Of a DNA stretch of 64,000 bases, positions 7,940 to 17,547 are shown piece by piece. The DNA is taken from positions 186,657 through 250,656 of the forward strand of contig NZ_WTYV01000002.1 in assembly GCF_009827655.1 (NCBI RefSeq). The letters are read 5' to 3'. Numbering within the stretch: the stretch's first letter is position 1; every line of letters begins with the position of its first letter. The DNA is from Alteraurantiacibacter buctensis. Its GTDB lineage: Bacteria; Pseudomonadota; Alphaproteobacteria; Sphingomonadales; Sphingomonadaceae. The notes beneath the pieces were generated by a model. That model saw only the letters and a list, made by a program, of their open reading frames with translations, searched no databases and was not told the origin of the DNA. A program made the position numbers and the translations under genes.

Positions 7940-7964
7940 TGGTGCCCAGAAGAGGACTCGAACC
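7940..7964. repeat. Proximal att repeat within tRNA-Leu
   Basis: This is the 25-bp copy, inside the tRNA gene, of the repeat found at 3628-3652. It covers the CCA end, the 3' acceptor strand and part of the T arm, so integration left the tRNA intact. Confidence 0.85.
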
Positions 7965-8029
7965 TCCACGCCCTTGCGAGCGCCGCCACCTGAAGACGGT
8001 GCGTCTACCAATTCCGCCATCTGGGCACC
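7940..8029 (-). tRNA. tRNA-Leu (anticodon CAG)
   Basis: The minus strand folds into a class II tRNA. Acceptor strands GGTGCCC and GGGCACC pair, the D arm is GGCGGAATTGGTAGACGC as in other leucine tRNAs, the anticodon loop CTTCAGG holds CAG (7990-7992 on the plus strand), a long variable arm follows (GCGCTCGCAAGGGCG region) and the T loop is GGTTCGAGTCC. The CCA end is encoded (7940-7942). It reads CUG codons. Its 3' end served as the attachment site of the island to its left. Confidence 0.95.
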
Positions 8030-8222
8030 GGATCGCGGCAAGTCATCGAAGCCTGCCGCTGGTAGGAGCGCGCCACTAGCGGGGGGTGGGGCGGCTTGTC
8101 AACGCGCGAATTGGGCCAATGTGCAGAAACTCTGCCCGCCCCCGCACATTGCCCCATTGCGGGCGGCCCCGCGCTTGTGCCAAGGGCCTCTCCACACGCA
8201 AGGCAATTGATGGGCACGGGCT

Positions 8223-9152
8223 ATGGGCAAGCAACTGGATGGCAAGCTGGTGGTGCTGGTGGGCGGCAGCGGATTCGTGGGCCGGCACCTGGCGCAGGAC
8301 CTGCTGGCCCGCGGCGCGCGCCTGCGGATTGCCGCGCGCCATCCGGAAAAGGCATTTGCGGTCAAGCCGCTGGCGAACCTGGGCCAGATGCAGGCGGTGC
8401 GCTGCGACGTGACCAGGCCAGACTCCCTGCGCGCCGCGATCGCCGGGGCCGATGCCGTGGTCTACCTGGCGGGCACCTTCGGTGCTGGGCAAAAGCAGGT
8501 GCAGGGCGATGGCCCGCGCATCGCGGCAGAGGCGGCGGCGGCAGCGGGGGCGGAGGCCTTCGTGCTGGTTTCCAGCCTGTCGGCCGATGCCGGGTCCGAA
8601 GGCGGCTATGCCTCCAGCAAGGCGGCAGGCGAGGAGGGCGCGCGCCAGGCCTTCCCCCAGGCCACGATCATGCGCCCGTCGGTGATCTTCGGGCAGGACG
8701 ACCAGTTCGTGACCATGTTTGCGGGCCTGGTCAGCTCCATGCCGGCGCTGCCGGTGTTCGGCCCGCAGGCGAAGCTGCAACCCGTCTTTGTCGACGACGT
8801 GGCCGCCGCGATCACCGCCGCGCTGGAGTATCCCGCGCTGCACGGAGGCAAGACCTACGAGCTGGCCGGCCCGCAGGTGCTGACGATGCTGGAGCTGCAC
8901 GAGATGATCGCGCAGGCGCAGGGGCGCGAGCGGATGTTCGTGCCCGTGCCCGATGCCCTCAGCGCCCTGTTCGCCGCGCTGCCCGGCACGCCGATGAGCA
9001 GCGACCAGTGGACCATGCTGAAGGCCGGCAACGTCGCCACGGGCACCCTGCCGGGCCTCGCCAAGCTGGGCGTGGAGGCGCGGCCGCTGTCGCTGTTCCT
9101 CGACAAGTGGATGGTGCGCTTCCGCAAGCACGGGCGCTTCAGCGTGGCGTGA
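8223..9152 (+). CDS. NDUFA9-like NAD(P)-binding epimerase/reductase
   Basis: A 309-residue extended short-chain dehydrogenase with an N-terminal Rossmann motif VVLVGGSGFVGRHLAQDL (residues 10-27), then DVTRPDSLRAAIAGADAVVYLAG and a degenerate active site (YASSKAAGE). It matches the bacterial proteins named complex I NDUFA9 subunit family, which bind NADPH and are thought to stabilise or assist respiratory complex I or quinone metabolism rather than act as true epimerases. No other complex I genes are nearby. The ATG start is preceded by a poor Shine-Dalgarno (GGGCACGGGCT). A terminator follows 16 bases after the stop, so the gene looks monocistronic. Confidence 0.8.
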   Translation: MGKQLDGKLVVLVGGSGFVGRHLAQDLLARGARLRIAARHPEKAFAVKPLANLGQMQAVRCDVTRPDSLRAAIAGADAVVYLAGTFGAGQKQVQGDGPRIAAEAAAAAGAEAFVLVSSLSADAGSEGGYASSKAAGEEGARQAFPQATIMRPSVIFGQDDQFVTMFAGLVSSMPALPVFGPQAKLQPVFVDDVAAAITAALEYPALHGGKTYELAGPQVLTMLELHEMIAQAQGRERMFVPVPDALSALFAALPGTPMSSDQWTMLKAGNVATGTLPGLAKLGVEARPLSLFLDKWMVRFRKHGRFSVA

Positions 9153-9167
9153 TTTTCACTCCCCCAA

Positions 9168-9192
9168 CCCTCTCCCAAGGGGGAGGGCTTTT
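9168..9192 (+). terminator. Rho-independent terminator after NDUFA9-like gene
   Basis: CCCTCTCCC (9168-9176) and GGGGGAGGG (9179-9187) pair with one T-G wobble across a two-base gap (loop closes with AA plus neighbouring bases), followed by CTTTT. The position just after the stop of the upstream gene supports a terminator. Confidence 0.6.
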
Positions 9193-9564
9193 GCAGAAAA
9201 CACTTTCCTACAGCACCCGATCTAGTGCAGCCCGATTCGCGTCCGATGCGTCTGGCCAGAGCAGCGGATGGGCCATCCTCCGGCGTTTAGGCGTGCGGAG
9301 GAAATGACCGGCGCGGGCGTCCCGGCATTATGTCGAACGTTCGCACCAGGCATGGCCGCCACGCGAGTGCTGCCCTCCGTCGCGTCAATAGCTGGAGGAT
9401 GGCCGCGGGCCGGCGGCAACAAATCTCGACGCGATTACCGTACCTCAAATACAAGAAGCGTCGTCGAGTCCGGGCACAGAATGCGGCAACCCCGCGCCGG
9501 TCATTTGCTCTTCCCGTCCACCCCGGCAGCCCAAAGGCTGGCCGGGCCAGCGGCGCGTCCGCCC
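9193..9564. other. Intergenic stretch without recognisable gene
   Basis: This 372-base stretch lies between two convergent genes. I see no convincing coding frame, no tRNA and no clear repeat. Its base composition is less GC-rich in places (for example around 9435-9470), which fits non-coding DNA. Confidence 0.5.
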
Positions 9565-10011
9565 TCAGTCAGCCGCTTCCACCAGCAGCACCGCGCCGTC
9601 GCTGCCGACGATCTTCATGCGTGCGCCCACCGTGGCATCGGGTCCGCGCACCAGCCATTCGCTGTCGCCCAGATGGACCTTGCCGTGGCCGTCCACGATC
9701 GGCTGGCTGACACGGACAACCTCGCCGATCATCCGCGCACCGCGCCGGTTCATCAGCGGGTCGGCCTCCTCAACCGGGTTGCGGCGGATATAGCTGCGCC
9801 CGGCAAAGACCGCGGCGATGGCGAGCACGGCGAAGATCACGATCTGCAGCGGCACGCCCAGCGGCAGGGCGAAGGCGAGAATGCCGGTGACGATCGCCGC
9901 GCCGGCAAGCCAGATCAGGAACACGCCGGGGATGACCATTTCGGCCACGGCCAGCAGCAGGCCGAAGGCCAGCCACAGCCAGTGCGGCTCCCACGATCCT
10001 AGCCAGTCCAT
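9565..10011 (-). CDS. NfeD family membrane protein
   Basis: A 148-residue protein with two to three N-terminal membrane helices (WLWLAFGLLLAVAEMVIPG, LAGAAIVTGILAFALPLG and IVIFAVLAIAAVF) followed by a soluble OB-fold domain of about 60 residues (GEVVRVSQPIVDGHGKVHLGDSEW and ARMKIVGSDGAVLLVE). This is the short NfeD-like type that pairs with SPFH/stomatin proteins. Its ATG overlaps the TGA stop of the SPFH gene (TGATG), so the two are translated together. The pair is thought to organise membrane microdomains or protein quality control. Confidence 0.85.
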   Translation of the reverse strand: MDWLGSWEPHWLWLAFGLLLAVAEMVIPGVFLIWLAGAAIVTGILAFALPLGVPLQIVIFAVLAIAAVFAGRSYIRRNPVEEADPLMNRRGARMIGEVVRVSQPIVDGHGKVHLGDSEWLVRGPDATVGARMKIVGSDGAVLLVEAAD

Positions 10012-11027
10012 CACTCACCACCCCGGACTGGCGGCACGCTGGGCTGGCCCTGCGATCCGCCCAGGCCGGCGGTGCTGGGCGCGCGGCGCGGCGCGGGCGG
10101 GGTGGGGGGCGAGGTGCGGCCATCGGGGTTCAGCGCCTCGCGTGCCAGTTCGCCGATCCCGCCCAGCGTGCCCATCAACTGGGTGGCTTCCACCGGGAAC
10201 AGGATGGTCTTGGCATTGGGGCTGGTGGCAAACTTGCCGACCGCCTCGGTATACTTCTGGGCGATGAAGTAGTTGATCGCCTGCACGCCCGAAGCGCTGA
10301 TGGCATCGCTGACCATCTGCGTGGCCTTGGCTTCGGCCTCGGCCTCGCGCTCGCGCGCCTCGGCATCGCGATAGGCGGCTTCGCGGCGGCCCTCGGCCTC
10401 CAGGATGGCAGACTGCTTCTCGCCCTCGGCACGCAGGATGGCGCTGGCGCGCTTGCCTTCGGCCTCGAGGATCTCGGCGCGCTTCTCGCGCTCGGCCTTC
10501 ATCTGGCGGGCCATCGAATCCGAGATATCCTTGGGCGGGCGGATGTCCTTGATCTCGACGCGGGTGATCTTGACCCCCCACGGTGAGGTGGCGTGATCGA
10601 CCACGTTCAAGAGGCGGGCGTTGATCTCGTCCCGCTTGGACAAGGTCTCGTCGAGGTCCATCGAACCCATGACCGTGCGCAGGTTGGTGGTGGTGAGCGC
10701 CATGATGGCCACGTAGAGGTTCGACACCTCGTAGGCCGCCTTGCCCGCTTCCAGCACCTGGAAGAACACCACCGCGTCCACGCCCACCATGGCGTTGTCC
10801 TTGGTGATGATTTCCTGGCCCGGAATATCCAGCACCTGCTCCATCATGTTGACCTTCTGGCCGACCTTGTCGACGAAGGGGATGAGCAGGTGGAAGCCGG
10901 GCTCTGCCGCAAGGTGGAACTTGCCCAGCCGCTCGATGGTGTAGACGAAGCCCTGGCGCACGATCCTGACGCCCATCATCAGGAACACGAACACCAGCGC
11001 CAGCAATGCCAGCAGGAAACTACCCAT
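10011..11027 (-). CDS. SPFH/stomatin-like protein (QmcA type)
   Basis: A 338-residue protein with one N-terminal transmembrane helix ([16 protein letters not shown]), a band 7/SPFH domain ([21 protein letters not shown] onward to about residue 170) and a long charged Ala/Glu coiled coil rich in AEGEK and AEAR repeats (about residues 185-245). A flexible Pro/Gly-rich tail ends the protein. Family members form large ring or cage oligomers at the inner membrane. The ATG at 11027 puts the membrane helix at the N-terminus; an upstream in-frame start at 11069 adds 14 unconserved residues. It forms an operon with nfeD-like 9565-10011. Confidence 0.88.
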   Translation of the reverse strand: MGSFLLALLALVFVFLMMGVRIVRQGFVYTIERLGKFHLAAEPGFHLLIPFVDKVGQKVNMMEQVLDIPGQEIITKDNAMVGVDAVVFFQVLEAGKAAYEVSNLYVAIMALTTTNLRTVMGSMDLDETLSKRDEINARLLNVVDHATSPWGVKITRVEIKDIRPPKDISDSMARQMKAEREKRAEILEAEGKRASAILRAEGEKQSAILEAEGRREAAYRDAEAREREAEAEAKATQMVSDAISASGVQAINYFIAQKYTEAVGKFATSPNAKTILFPVEATQLMGTLGGIGELAREALNPDGRTSPPTPPAPRRAPSTAGLGGSQGQPSVPPVRGGE

Positions 11028-11139
11028 GGTCCCTGAAACCTCCCCTTCACCCCCAAGAATGGCGGGCATGGTAGCGCAGGGGCAGGTGGGGGCAAGTGAA
11101 ACCGGCTGTCAGGTTTTCGACAGTTCCCGCGGGCGCAGG

Positions 11140-11427
11140 CTAGTCCTGCTTGTCGCCGGCGCGCAGCAGGCGTTCCACCGATTGCAGGCCTGCCACGCTG
11201 TCAGTCGCCAGCGCCAGGGGGCGGCCGCCGAGTGCGGCATGATCGGTGTTGAGAAAGGCAATCGCCTGCTCGCGGCCCAGCAACTGGAAGGCCAGCGTGG
11301 TGATCGCCCCTTGCCGACGCACGGCATCGCGCGGCAGCAGCGGAGCATTGGAGCGGCGCCGGAAGTGCATGGCGCGGGCCGGGGCGGCCGCGGGAACGGC
11401 AAGGTCTGCCGGGGGCAGGTCGCTCAT
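11140..11427 (-). CDS. MbcA/ParS/Xre-type antitoxin toxin-binding domain protein (DUF2384)
   Basis: A 95-residue protein. The C-terminal half (TTLAFQLLGREQAIAFLN, LGGRPLALATDSVAGLQSVERLLR) matches the toxin-binding domain found at the end of Xre/MbcA/ParS antitoxins. The N-terminal 40 residues are Pro/Arg rich and show no HTH domain. These antitoxins normally pair with RES-domain toxins that degrade NAD+, but no RES gene is adjacent. Instead the gene overlaps the stop of a 77-codon gene (ATGA at 11424-11427). It may be an orphan domain adopted for another role. Confidence 0.65.
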   Translation of the reverse strand: MSDLPPADLAVPAAAPARAMHFRRRSNAPLLPRDAVRRQGAITTLAFQLLGREQAIAFLNTDHAALGGRPLALATDSVAGLQSVERLLRAGDKQD

Positions 11428-11657
11428 GCCGCCAGCCCGCGCGCGGTCAGGGCCGCGCTAAGGGCCGTACCGAGGCGCACAGATTGCGCTTTCCATGCAC
11501 TGGCAGCGGCAGCACCCATGCCTTCCTGATACGATGCGATCCGGCCCGCCAGGGTCTGGGCATCGCCCCGCAGTGAACGACCTGCCAGGCCGGGCCCGGC
11601 ATGGTCGGCCTGCATCAGCAGGACCTGGTGATCGGAATAGAGGCGGTTGAGGTCCAC
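11424..11657 (-). CDS. Small hypothetical protein, upstream partner of DUF2384 gene
   Basis: A 77-residue protein (starts VDLNRLYSDHQVLLMQADHA, GTG) that I cannot assign to a named family. It is helical and Ala-rich with no signal peptide or membrane segment. The GTG start at 11657 is supported by a GGGAGAAAG ribosome-binding site 5 bases upstream; the frame is open further upstream to 11792 but that part is arginine/proline rich and has no such site. Its stop overlaps the start of the DUF2384 gene by 4 bases, so they form a two-gene operon, facing away from the transaminase gene's end. Confidence 0.6.
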   Translation of the reverse strand: MDLNRLYSDHQVLLMQADHAGPGLAGRSLRGDAQTLAGRIASYQEGMGAAAASAWKAQSVRLGTALSAALTARGLAA

Positions 11658-11788
11658 AGGCTTTCTCCCTTGGTAAGCGGGAGCGCGATGGTCTCTCAGC
11701 CGCGGGCGCTTACAAGAGGCGGAACGCGCGGTGTTGCCGATATAGGATGCCGGGGCGGCAATTGTAAGGGGCGGCGCAGGCCGCCGCC

Positions 11789-13114
11789 TCAATCAACCGC
11801 AGCCAGGATTTCCGCCAGCTTGCCGAAAATCCGGTCGATGTGGCTCTTTTCCAGGATCAGCGGCGGGGACAGGGCGATGATGTCACCCGTGGTGCGGATC
11901 AGCAGCCCTTCGTCGAAAGCGCGGCGGAACACGTCCATCGCCCGCATGGTGGGGGCACCGGGGCGCGGTTCCAGTTCGATGCCGCCGATCAGGCCGATGT
12001 TGCGGCAGTCGATCACATGGCGCGCGCCCTTCAGCGAATGGACCGCATCGGCCCAGTAGTCCTCCAGTTCGATCGCTTTTTCGAACAGACCTTCGGTCAC
12101 GTAGAGGTCCAGCGTGGCGATGGCGGCGGCGCTGGCCAGCGGGTGGCCGGAATAGGTATAGCCGTGGAACAGGTGGATCCCGTCAGGCCCGCTGCCCTCG
12201 ATGGTATCGTGGACGTGGCGGCTGACGGCCACCGCGCCCATCGGCACGGCGGCGTTGGTCAGGCCCTTGGCCATGGTGATGAGGTCCGGCGTGACGCCGA
12301 ACCGCTCAGCTGCAGTAGCCTTGCCCACGCGGCCGAAGGCGGTGATCACCTCGTCGAAGATCAGCAGGATATCGTGCTTCGTGCAGATCTCGCGCAGCCG
12401 TTGCAGGTAGCCGACCGGCGGGATCAGCACGCCGGTTGAACCCGCCACCGGCTCCACGATCACCGCCGCGATGGTTTCCGCCCCGTGCAGCGCCACCAGC
12501 CGTTCCAGGTCATCCGCCAGCTCGGCCCCGTGCTGCGGCAGGCCCCGGCTGAAGGCATTGCGCGCCGGATCGTGGGTGTGGCGCAGGTGGTCCACCCCGG
12601 GCAACAGCGTGGCATAGGGCCGCCGGTTGCCCACAATGCCGCCCACCGAGATGCCGCCGAAGTTGACCCCGTGATAGGCCCGCTCGCGCCCGATCAGCCG
12701 GGTGCGGCCCGCCTGCCCACGCGCCTTCTGGTAGGCGAGCGCGATCTTCAGCGCGGTGTCCACGCTCTCGCTGCCGCTGTTGGTGAAGAAGATTTTGTCC
12801 AGCCCCTGCGGCATCAGCATGGCCAGGCGGCTGGCGGCCTCGAAAGCGAGGGGGTGGCCCAGCTGGAAGGTGGGGGCAAAGTCCACACGGCCCGCCGTCT
12901 GGCGGATAGCCTCCACGATCTGCGGCCGGCAGTGCCCGGCGTTGACGCACCACAGCCCGCCCGTGGCATCCAGCACCGAGTGCCCGTCCGCCGCCGTGTA
13001 GTGCATCCCCTCTGCCGCCACCAGCATGCGCGGGTGGGCCTTGAAATAGGCGTTGTCGGTAAAAGGCATCCAGAAGGCGGCCAGATCGTTGGGGGTGTCG
13101 TTGGCTTGGGTCAC
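11789..13114 (-). CDS. Omega-amino acid (beta-alanine):pyruvate transaminase
   Basis: A 441-residue class III PLP aminotransferase. The N-terminus LAAFWMPFTDNAYFK and GLWCVNAGHCRPQIVEAI are typical of the beta-alanine:pyruvate branch. The PLP Asp is in LLIFDEVITAFGR and the Schiff-base Lys in LITMAKGLTNAAVPMGA; the Gly-Ser phosphate site is NSGSESVDTALKIA. It transfers the amino group from beta-alanine or a similar omega-amine to pyruvate, giving malonate semialdehyde and alanine. The start is GTG at 13114; the longer frame upstream is not conserved. An MmsA-like dehydrogenase that would use malonate semialdehyde lies at 30479, so this gene may complete polyamine-derived beta-alanine catabolism. 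Confidence 0.82.
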   Translation of the reverse strand: MTQANDTPNDLAAFWMPFTDNAYFKAHPRMLVAAEGMHYTAADGHSVLDATGGLWCVNAGHCRPQIVEAIRQTAGRVDFAPTFQLGHPLAFEAASRLAMLMPQGLDKIFFTNSGSESVDTALKIALAYQKARGQAGRTRLIGRERAYHGVNFGGISVGGIVGNRRPYATLLPGVDHLRHTHDPARNAFSRGLPQHGAELADDLERLVALHGAETIAAVIVEPVAGSTGVLIPPVGYLQRLREICTKHDILLIFDEVITAFGRVGKATAAERFGVTPDLITMAKGLTNAAVPMGAVAVSRHVHDTIEGSGPDGIHLFHGYTYSGHPLASAAAIATLDLYVTEGLFEKAIELEDYWADAVHSLKGARHVIDCRNIGLIGGIELEPRPGAPTMRAMDVFRRAFDEGLLIRTTGDIIALSPPLILEKSHIDRIFGKLAEILAAVD

Positions 13115-13284
13115 GCGACGGTCCTTGTTGCGGGCTGTACGCCTCTTTTGCCGCCTTGCCCTGTCCGCGACAAGCGGGGGCGGTTGTGCAATCCTTTGCA
13201 CAAAATTGCGGGGCAGGCGCTTGTGCCCCTGTTGTTCCCTGCAAAAATGTAGCATCACGGCCCAAACACAAGGGAATCCAGGGG

Positions 13285-13607
13285 ATGGGAATGGCAAGCG
13301 GACAGGATGCGGCGTTGCTTGATGCCGTGGCGGCAGACCCGCGTTACCACGCGCTGGTGGCGGCCCGCGCGCGGCTGGGCTGGTGGTTGTCGGCCGTGGT
13401 GTTCTTCTGCTTCGTGGGCTACCTGCTGCTGATCGCGTTCGACAAGGCGCTGCTGGCCATGCCTATCGGCGGGGGCATTACCTCGCTGGGCATTCCGGTG
13501 GGGCTGGGGCTGATCGTGCTGGCGATCGCGCTGACCGGCGTTTACGTCGCCGTCGCCAACCGCCGGTTCGACAGCCAGATGGCCGAAATCCTGCGGAGCC
13601 ACGGCGC

Positions 13608-13611
<4 letters not shown>
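13285..13611 (+). CDS. DUF485 membrane protein (YjcH-like)
   Basis: A 108-residue protein with a short cytoplasmic N-terminus ([16 protein letters not shown], the DUF485 signature region) and two membrane helices. DUF485 genes nearly always precede the acetate/cation symporter ActP, as here. The function is unknown; it may assist or regulate the transporter. The ATG at 13285 follows AGGGAATCCAGGGG. The downstream GTG start overlaps its stop (GTGA). Confidence 0.88.
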
Positions 13612-15311
<1,700 letters not shown>

Positions 15312-15336
15312 CGCGGGCAAGCACAAGCGAAGGACC

Positions 15337-15346
15337 GCTATCGGAA
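15337..15346 (-). promoter_or_regulatory. CCGATAGC motif, copy 1
   Basis: On the minus strand this reads TTCCGATAGC, followed by GGTCCTTCGCTT. It lies about 110 bases upstream of the porin gene at 15458. The same core occurs at 22503-22518 and 26733-26748 in other intergenic regions of the polyamine cluster. It is a candidate regulator site, perhaps of the LysR protein encoded at 21590-22492. The third-copy extension is imperfect, so this copy is the weakest. Confidence 0.3.
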
Positions 15347-15457
15347 AAGGCGATATCCCCCCTCTGCATAAATACCATTGGCCTTGCGCCCGTGCCTTAC
15401 GCATAATGCGCTGCACAATGACCCGGCGCACCGGGCGGCAATCACGAGGGCAAGGCG

Positions 15458-16159
15458 ATGAAAACGATCCGAATGGCGGCGCTGGCCGCATGTCTGGTGG
15501 CGGGGCTTCCGGTAGCGGCGCAGGCGCAGAGCGCCGAGGATGAAGCTGCCGAGTGGGAAGTGGACGGCGAGATCGGCCTGTTTTCGGACTATCGCTTCCG
15601 CGGTGTCTCGCTCAGCGGCAAGGACGCCGAAGTAACCGGCGAACTCTCGGTGGCCCACGAAAGCGGGTTCTACGCCGGCACCTGGCTCAGCAACGTGGAC
15701 CTGGGCAGCGGCGCCGACGACCTTGAGGTTGACCTTTACGCCGGCTGGGCGACCGAGGTTGGCCTCGTCTCTCTGGATGTCGGGGCGATCTACTATCTTT
15801 ACCCCAGCGACGGTTCGCTCGATTACATCGAACTGACCGGGTCGGTCGGAACCTCGATCGGACCGGCCTCGGTCAGCCTGGGCGCGGCCTATGCCCCCAG
15901 CCAGGGGGCCCTGGGCAATACCGACAACACTTATGTCTACGTGGCGGGCGAAGTGGCGCTGACCGACATGGCAACGCTGCACGGCAGCTTCGGTATCGAG
16001 GACGGGGCTTTCGGCAACTCCAAGCGCGACTGGACCGTGGGCGTGAACCTCGACGTGGGCCACGGCTTCACCGCCGGCGTGGCCTATGTCGACACCGCGC
16101 GGGCGGGCACCGCGCTGGCCGATCCCACCGCCGTGTTCAGCGTTACCAAGTCTTTCTAA
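15458..16159 (+). CDS. TorF family putative outer-membrane porin
   Basis: A 233-residue protein with a Sec signal peptide (cleavage probably after AQA near residue 23). The mature part is a run of alternating beta strands and ends in Phe (VFSVTKSF), the usual terminal residue for BamA insertion. GLFSDYRFRGVSLS is the hallmark of the TorF/Gcw_chp family common in sphingomonads and other proteobacteria. It would form an outer-membrane barrel for small solutes. It lies 30 bases upstream of a glutamine synthetase-like gene, so it may help polyamine or amine entry. Confidence 0.85.
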   Translation: MKTIRMAALAACLVAGLPVAAQAQSAEDEAAEWEVDGEIGLFSDYRFRGVSLSGKDAEVTGELSVAHESGFYAGTWLSNVDLGSGADDLEVDLYAGWATEVGLVSLDVGAIYYLYPSDGSLDYIELTGSVGTSIGPASVSLGAAYAPSQGALGNTDNTYVYVAGEVALTDMATLHGSFGIEDGAFGNSKRDWTVGVNLDVGHGFTAGVAYVDTARAGTALADPTAVFSVTKSF

Positions 16160-16189
16160 CAAGGGGAGCAGGGCAGGGCAGCCCGCCTT

Positions 16190-17539
16190 ATGGCCACCGA
16201 TATTGCCGCCTGGATCAAGGACCGCGGGATCGCGGAAGTTGAATGCATCATCCCGGACATGAACGGGATCCAGCGCGGCAAGGTGCTGCCCGCCAACAAG
16301 TTCCTGGCCAGCCTGACCAACCGCAGCCTGCGCATTCCGGGCAGCGTGTTCACCGTGACGGTGACGGGCGGCTATCCCGAAGACATCGACCACGTGGTGC
16401 CGGCGATCGATCCGGACGTGGTTCTGGTGCCCGATGCCAGCACCCTGCGCGAGGCGCCGGGTTTTTCCACCCCCACCGCCTATGTGATTGCGGACGCGTT
16501 CAATTCCAACGGCCAGCCGGTGGCCATCGCTCCGCGTCGCATCCTCAAGATGGTGCTGGAGCTTTACGCCAAGCGCGGCTGGCGGCCGGTGATCGCGCCG
16601 GAACTGGAATTCTACCTCGTCTCCAAGAACCTCGACGCCGATTTCCCACTGGTGCCTCCGGCGGGCCGGTCCGGCCGGTCGGAAAGCGGCAGCCAGCCCT
16701 ATGGCCTGGAAGCGCTGAGCGAGTTCGAGGACATCATCGAGCAGACCTATGACTGGTGCGAGAAGGCCGCGTTGAACATCGATACGATGATCCACGAAAG
16801 CGGCGCGGCACAGCTTGAGGTGAATTTCGTCCACGGCGATCCGCTGGCGCTGGCGGACGAGGCGATGCTGTTCAAGCGGATCGTGCGGCAGGTGGCGCTG
16901 CAACACGGGGTCTATGCCACCTTCATGGCCAAGCCCATGGCCGACCAGCCGGGAAGCGCCATGCACATCCACCAGAGCGTGCTGGATATCGAGACGGGCC
17001 GCAACGTCTTCTCCACCGGCAACGGGCGGGATTCGGCGCTGTTCCGCAGCTATATCGCCGGGCTTGCCCGCTTGCTGCCGCAGGTGTGCCCGCTGTTTGC
17101 GCCCAACGTGAATTCCTTCCGCCGGATGCGGCCCGATACCGATGCACCGATCAACGTGCAGTGGGGTAGCGATAACCGCAGCTGCGGCCTGCGCATTCCC
17201 ATTGCTGACAGCAAGAACCGGCGCATCGAGAACCGCCTGCCCGGGGCTGATGCCAACCCTTACCTGGCGATCGCCGCCTCGCTGGTGTGCGGCTATATCG
17301 GCATGGTCGAGCGGATGCAGCCGCCCAAGCCGATCACCGGCAACGCCTATAACCGCGCCCGCACCCTGCCGCGCACGCTGGAAGGGGCGCTGGACCGGTT
17401 CAGCCACTGCAAGGCGGTGCGCGAATACCTGGGCAGCGATTTCTTCGACGTGTTCTACGCGATCAAGGATGCCGAGCTTTACGCCTACCAGTCGGTCATC
17501 AGCTCGTGGGAGCGCGAGCACCTGCTGCTGAAGGTCTAG
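16190..17539 (+). CDS. puuA: Gamma-glutamylpolyamine synthetase (glutamine synthetase family)
   Basis: A 449-residue glutamine-synthetase-fold protein. It has the N-terminal beta-grasp region (VECIIPDMNGIQRGKVLPANKFL), the metal-binding ELEFYLV, the SGAAQLEVNF segment and HIHQSVLDI, NSFRRMRPD and RIENRLPGADANPYLAIAASL in the catalytic barrel. The missing GS adenylylation segment and its neighbours (PuuB-like oxidase, polyamine importer, PuuC, PuuD) point to ATP-dependent ligation of glutamate to putrescine or another amine, the first step of the gamma-glutamylation route. A second paralogue lies at 20171. Which amine each prefers is not visible. Confidence 0.82.
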   Translation: MATDIAAWIKDRGIAEVECIIPDMNGIQRGKVLPANKFLASLTNRSLRIPGSVFTVTVTGGYPEDIDHVVPAIDPDVVLVPDASTLREAPGFSTPTAYVIADAFNSNGQPVAIAPRRILKMVLELYAKRGWRPVIAPELEFYLVSKNLDADFPLVPPAGRSGRSESGSQPYGLEALSEFEDIIEQTYDWCEKAALNIDTMIHESGAAQLEVNFVHGDPLALADEAMLFKRIVRQVALQHGVYATFMAKPMADQPGSAMHIHQSVLDIETGRNVFSTGNGRDSALFRSYIAGLARLLPQVCPLFAPNVNSFRRMRPDTDAPINVQWGSDNRSCGLRIPIADSKNRRIENRLPGADANPYLAIAASLVCGYIGMVERMQPPKPITGNAYNRARTLPRTLEGALDRFSHCKAVREYLGSDFFDVFYAIKDAELYAYQSVISSWEREHLLLKV

Positions 17540-17547
17540 GGCCCCAA

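Larger units (their letters stand above)
3628..7964. mobile_element. Decayed integrative island in tRNA-Leu(CAG)
   Basis: The segment is bounded by two exact 25-bp direct repeats: 7940-7964 is the 3' end of the intact tRNA-Leu gene and 3628-3652 is the orphan copy. An integrase N-terminal fragment begins 178 bases from the tRNA and points into the element. GC is visibly lower than in the flanking genes and codon use is less biased. The cargo is a nuclease, an AbiEii-like protein with a small partner, an internally deleted HsdR and a truncated unknown protein. The integrase is truncated, so the island is probably no longer mobile. Related debris (response-regulator and integrase ends) extends left to about 2989. 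Confidence 0.8.

Noticed and set aside
9193-9564. Possible small gene in the gap between NDUFA9-like and NfeD genes
   Set aside because: Only frames with skewed composition and no ribosome-binding site were found; I call it non-coding.
15338-17521. A long minus-strand frame antisense to the porin and first ligase genes
   Set aside because: It has no recognisable domain or start context and mirrors two strong plus-strand genes; it is a compositional artefact.
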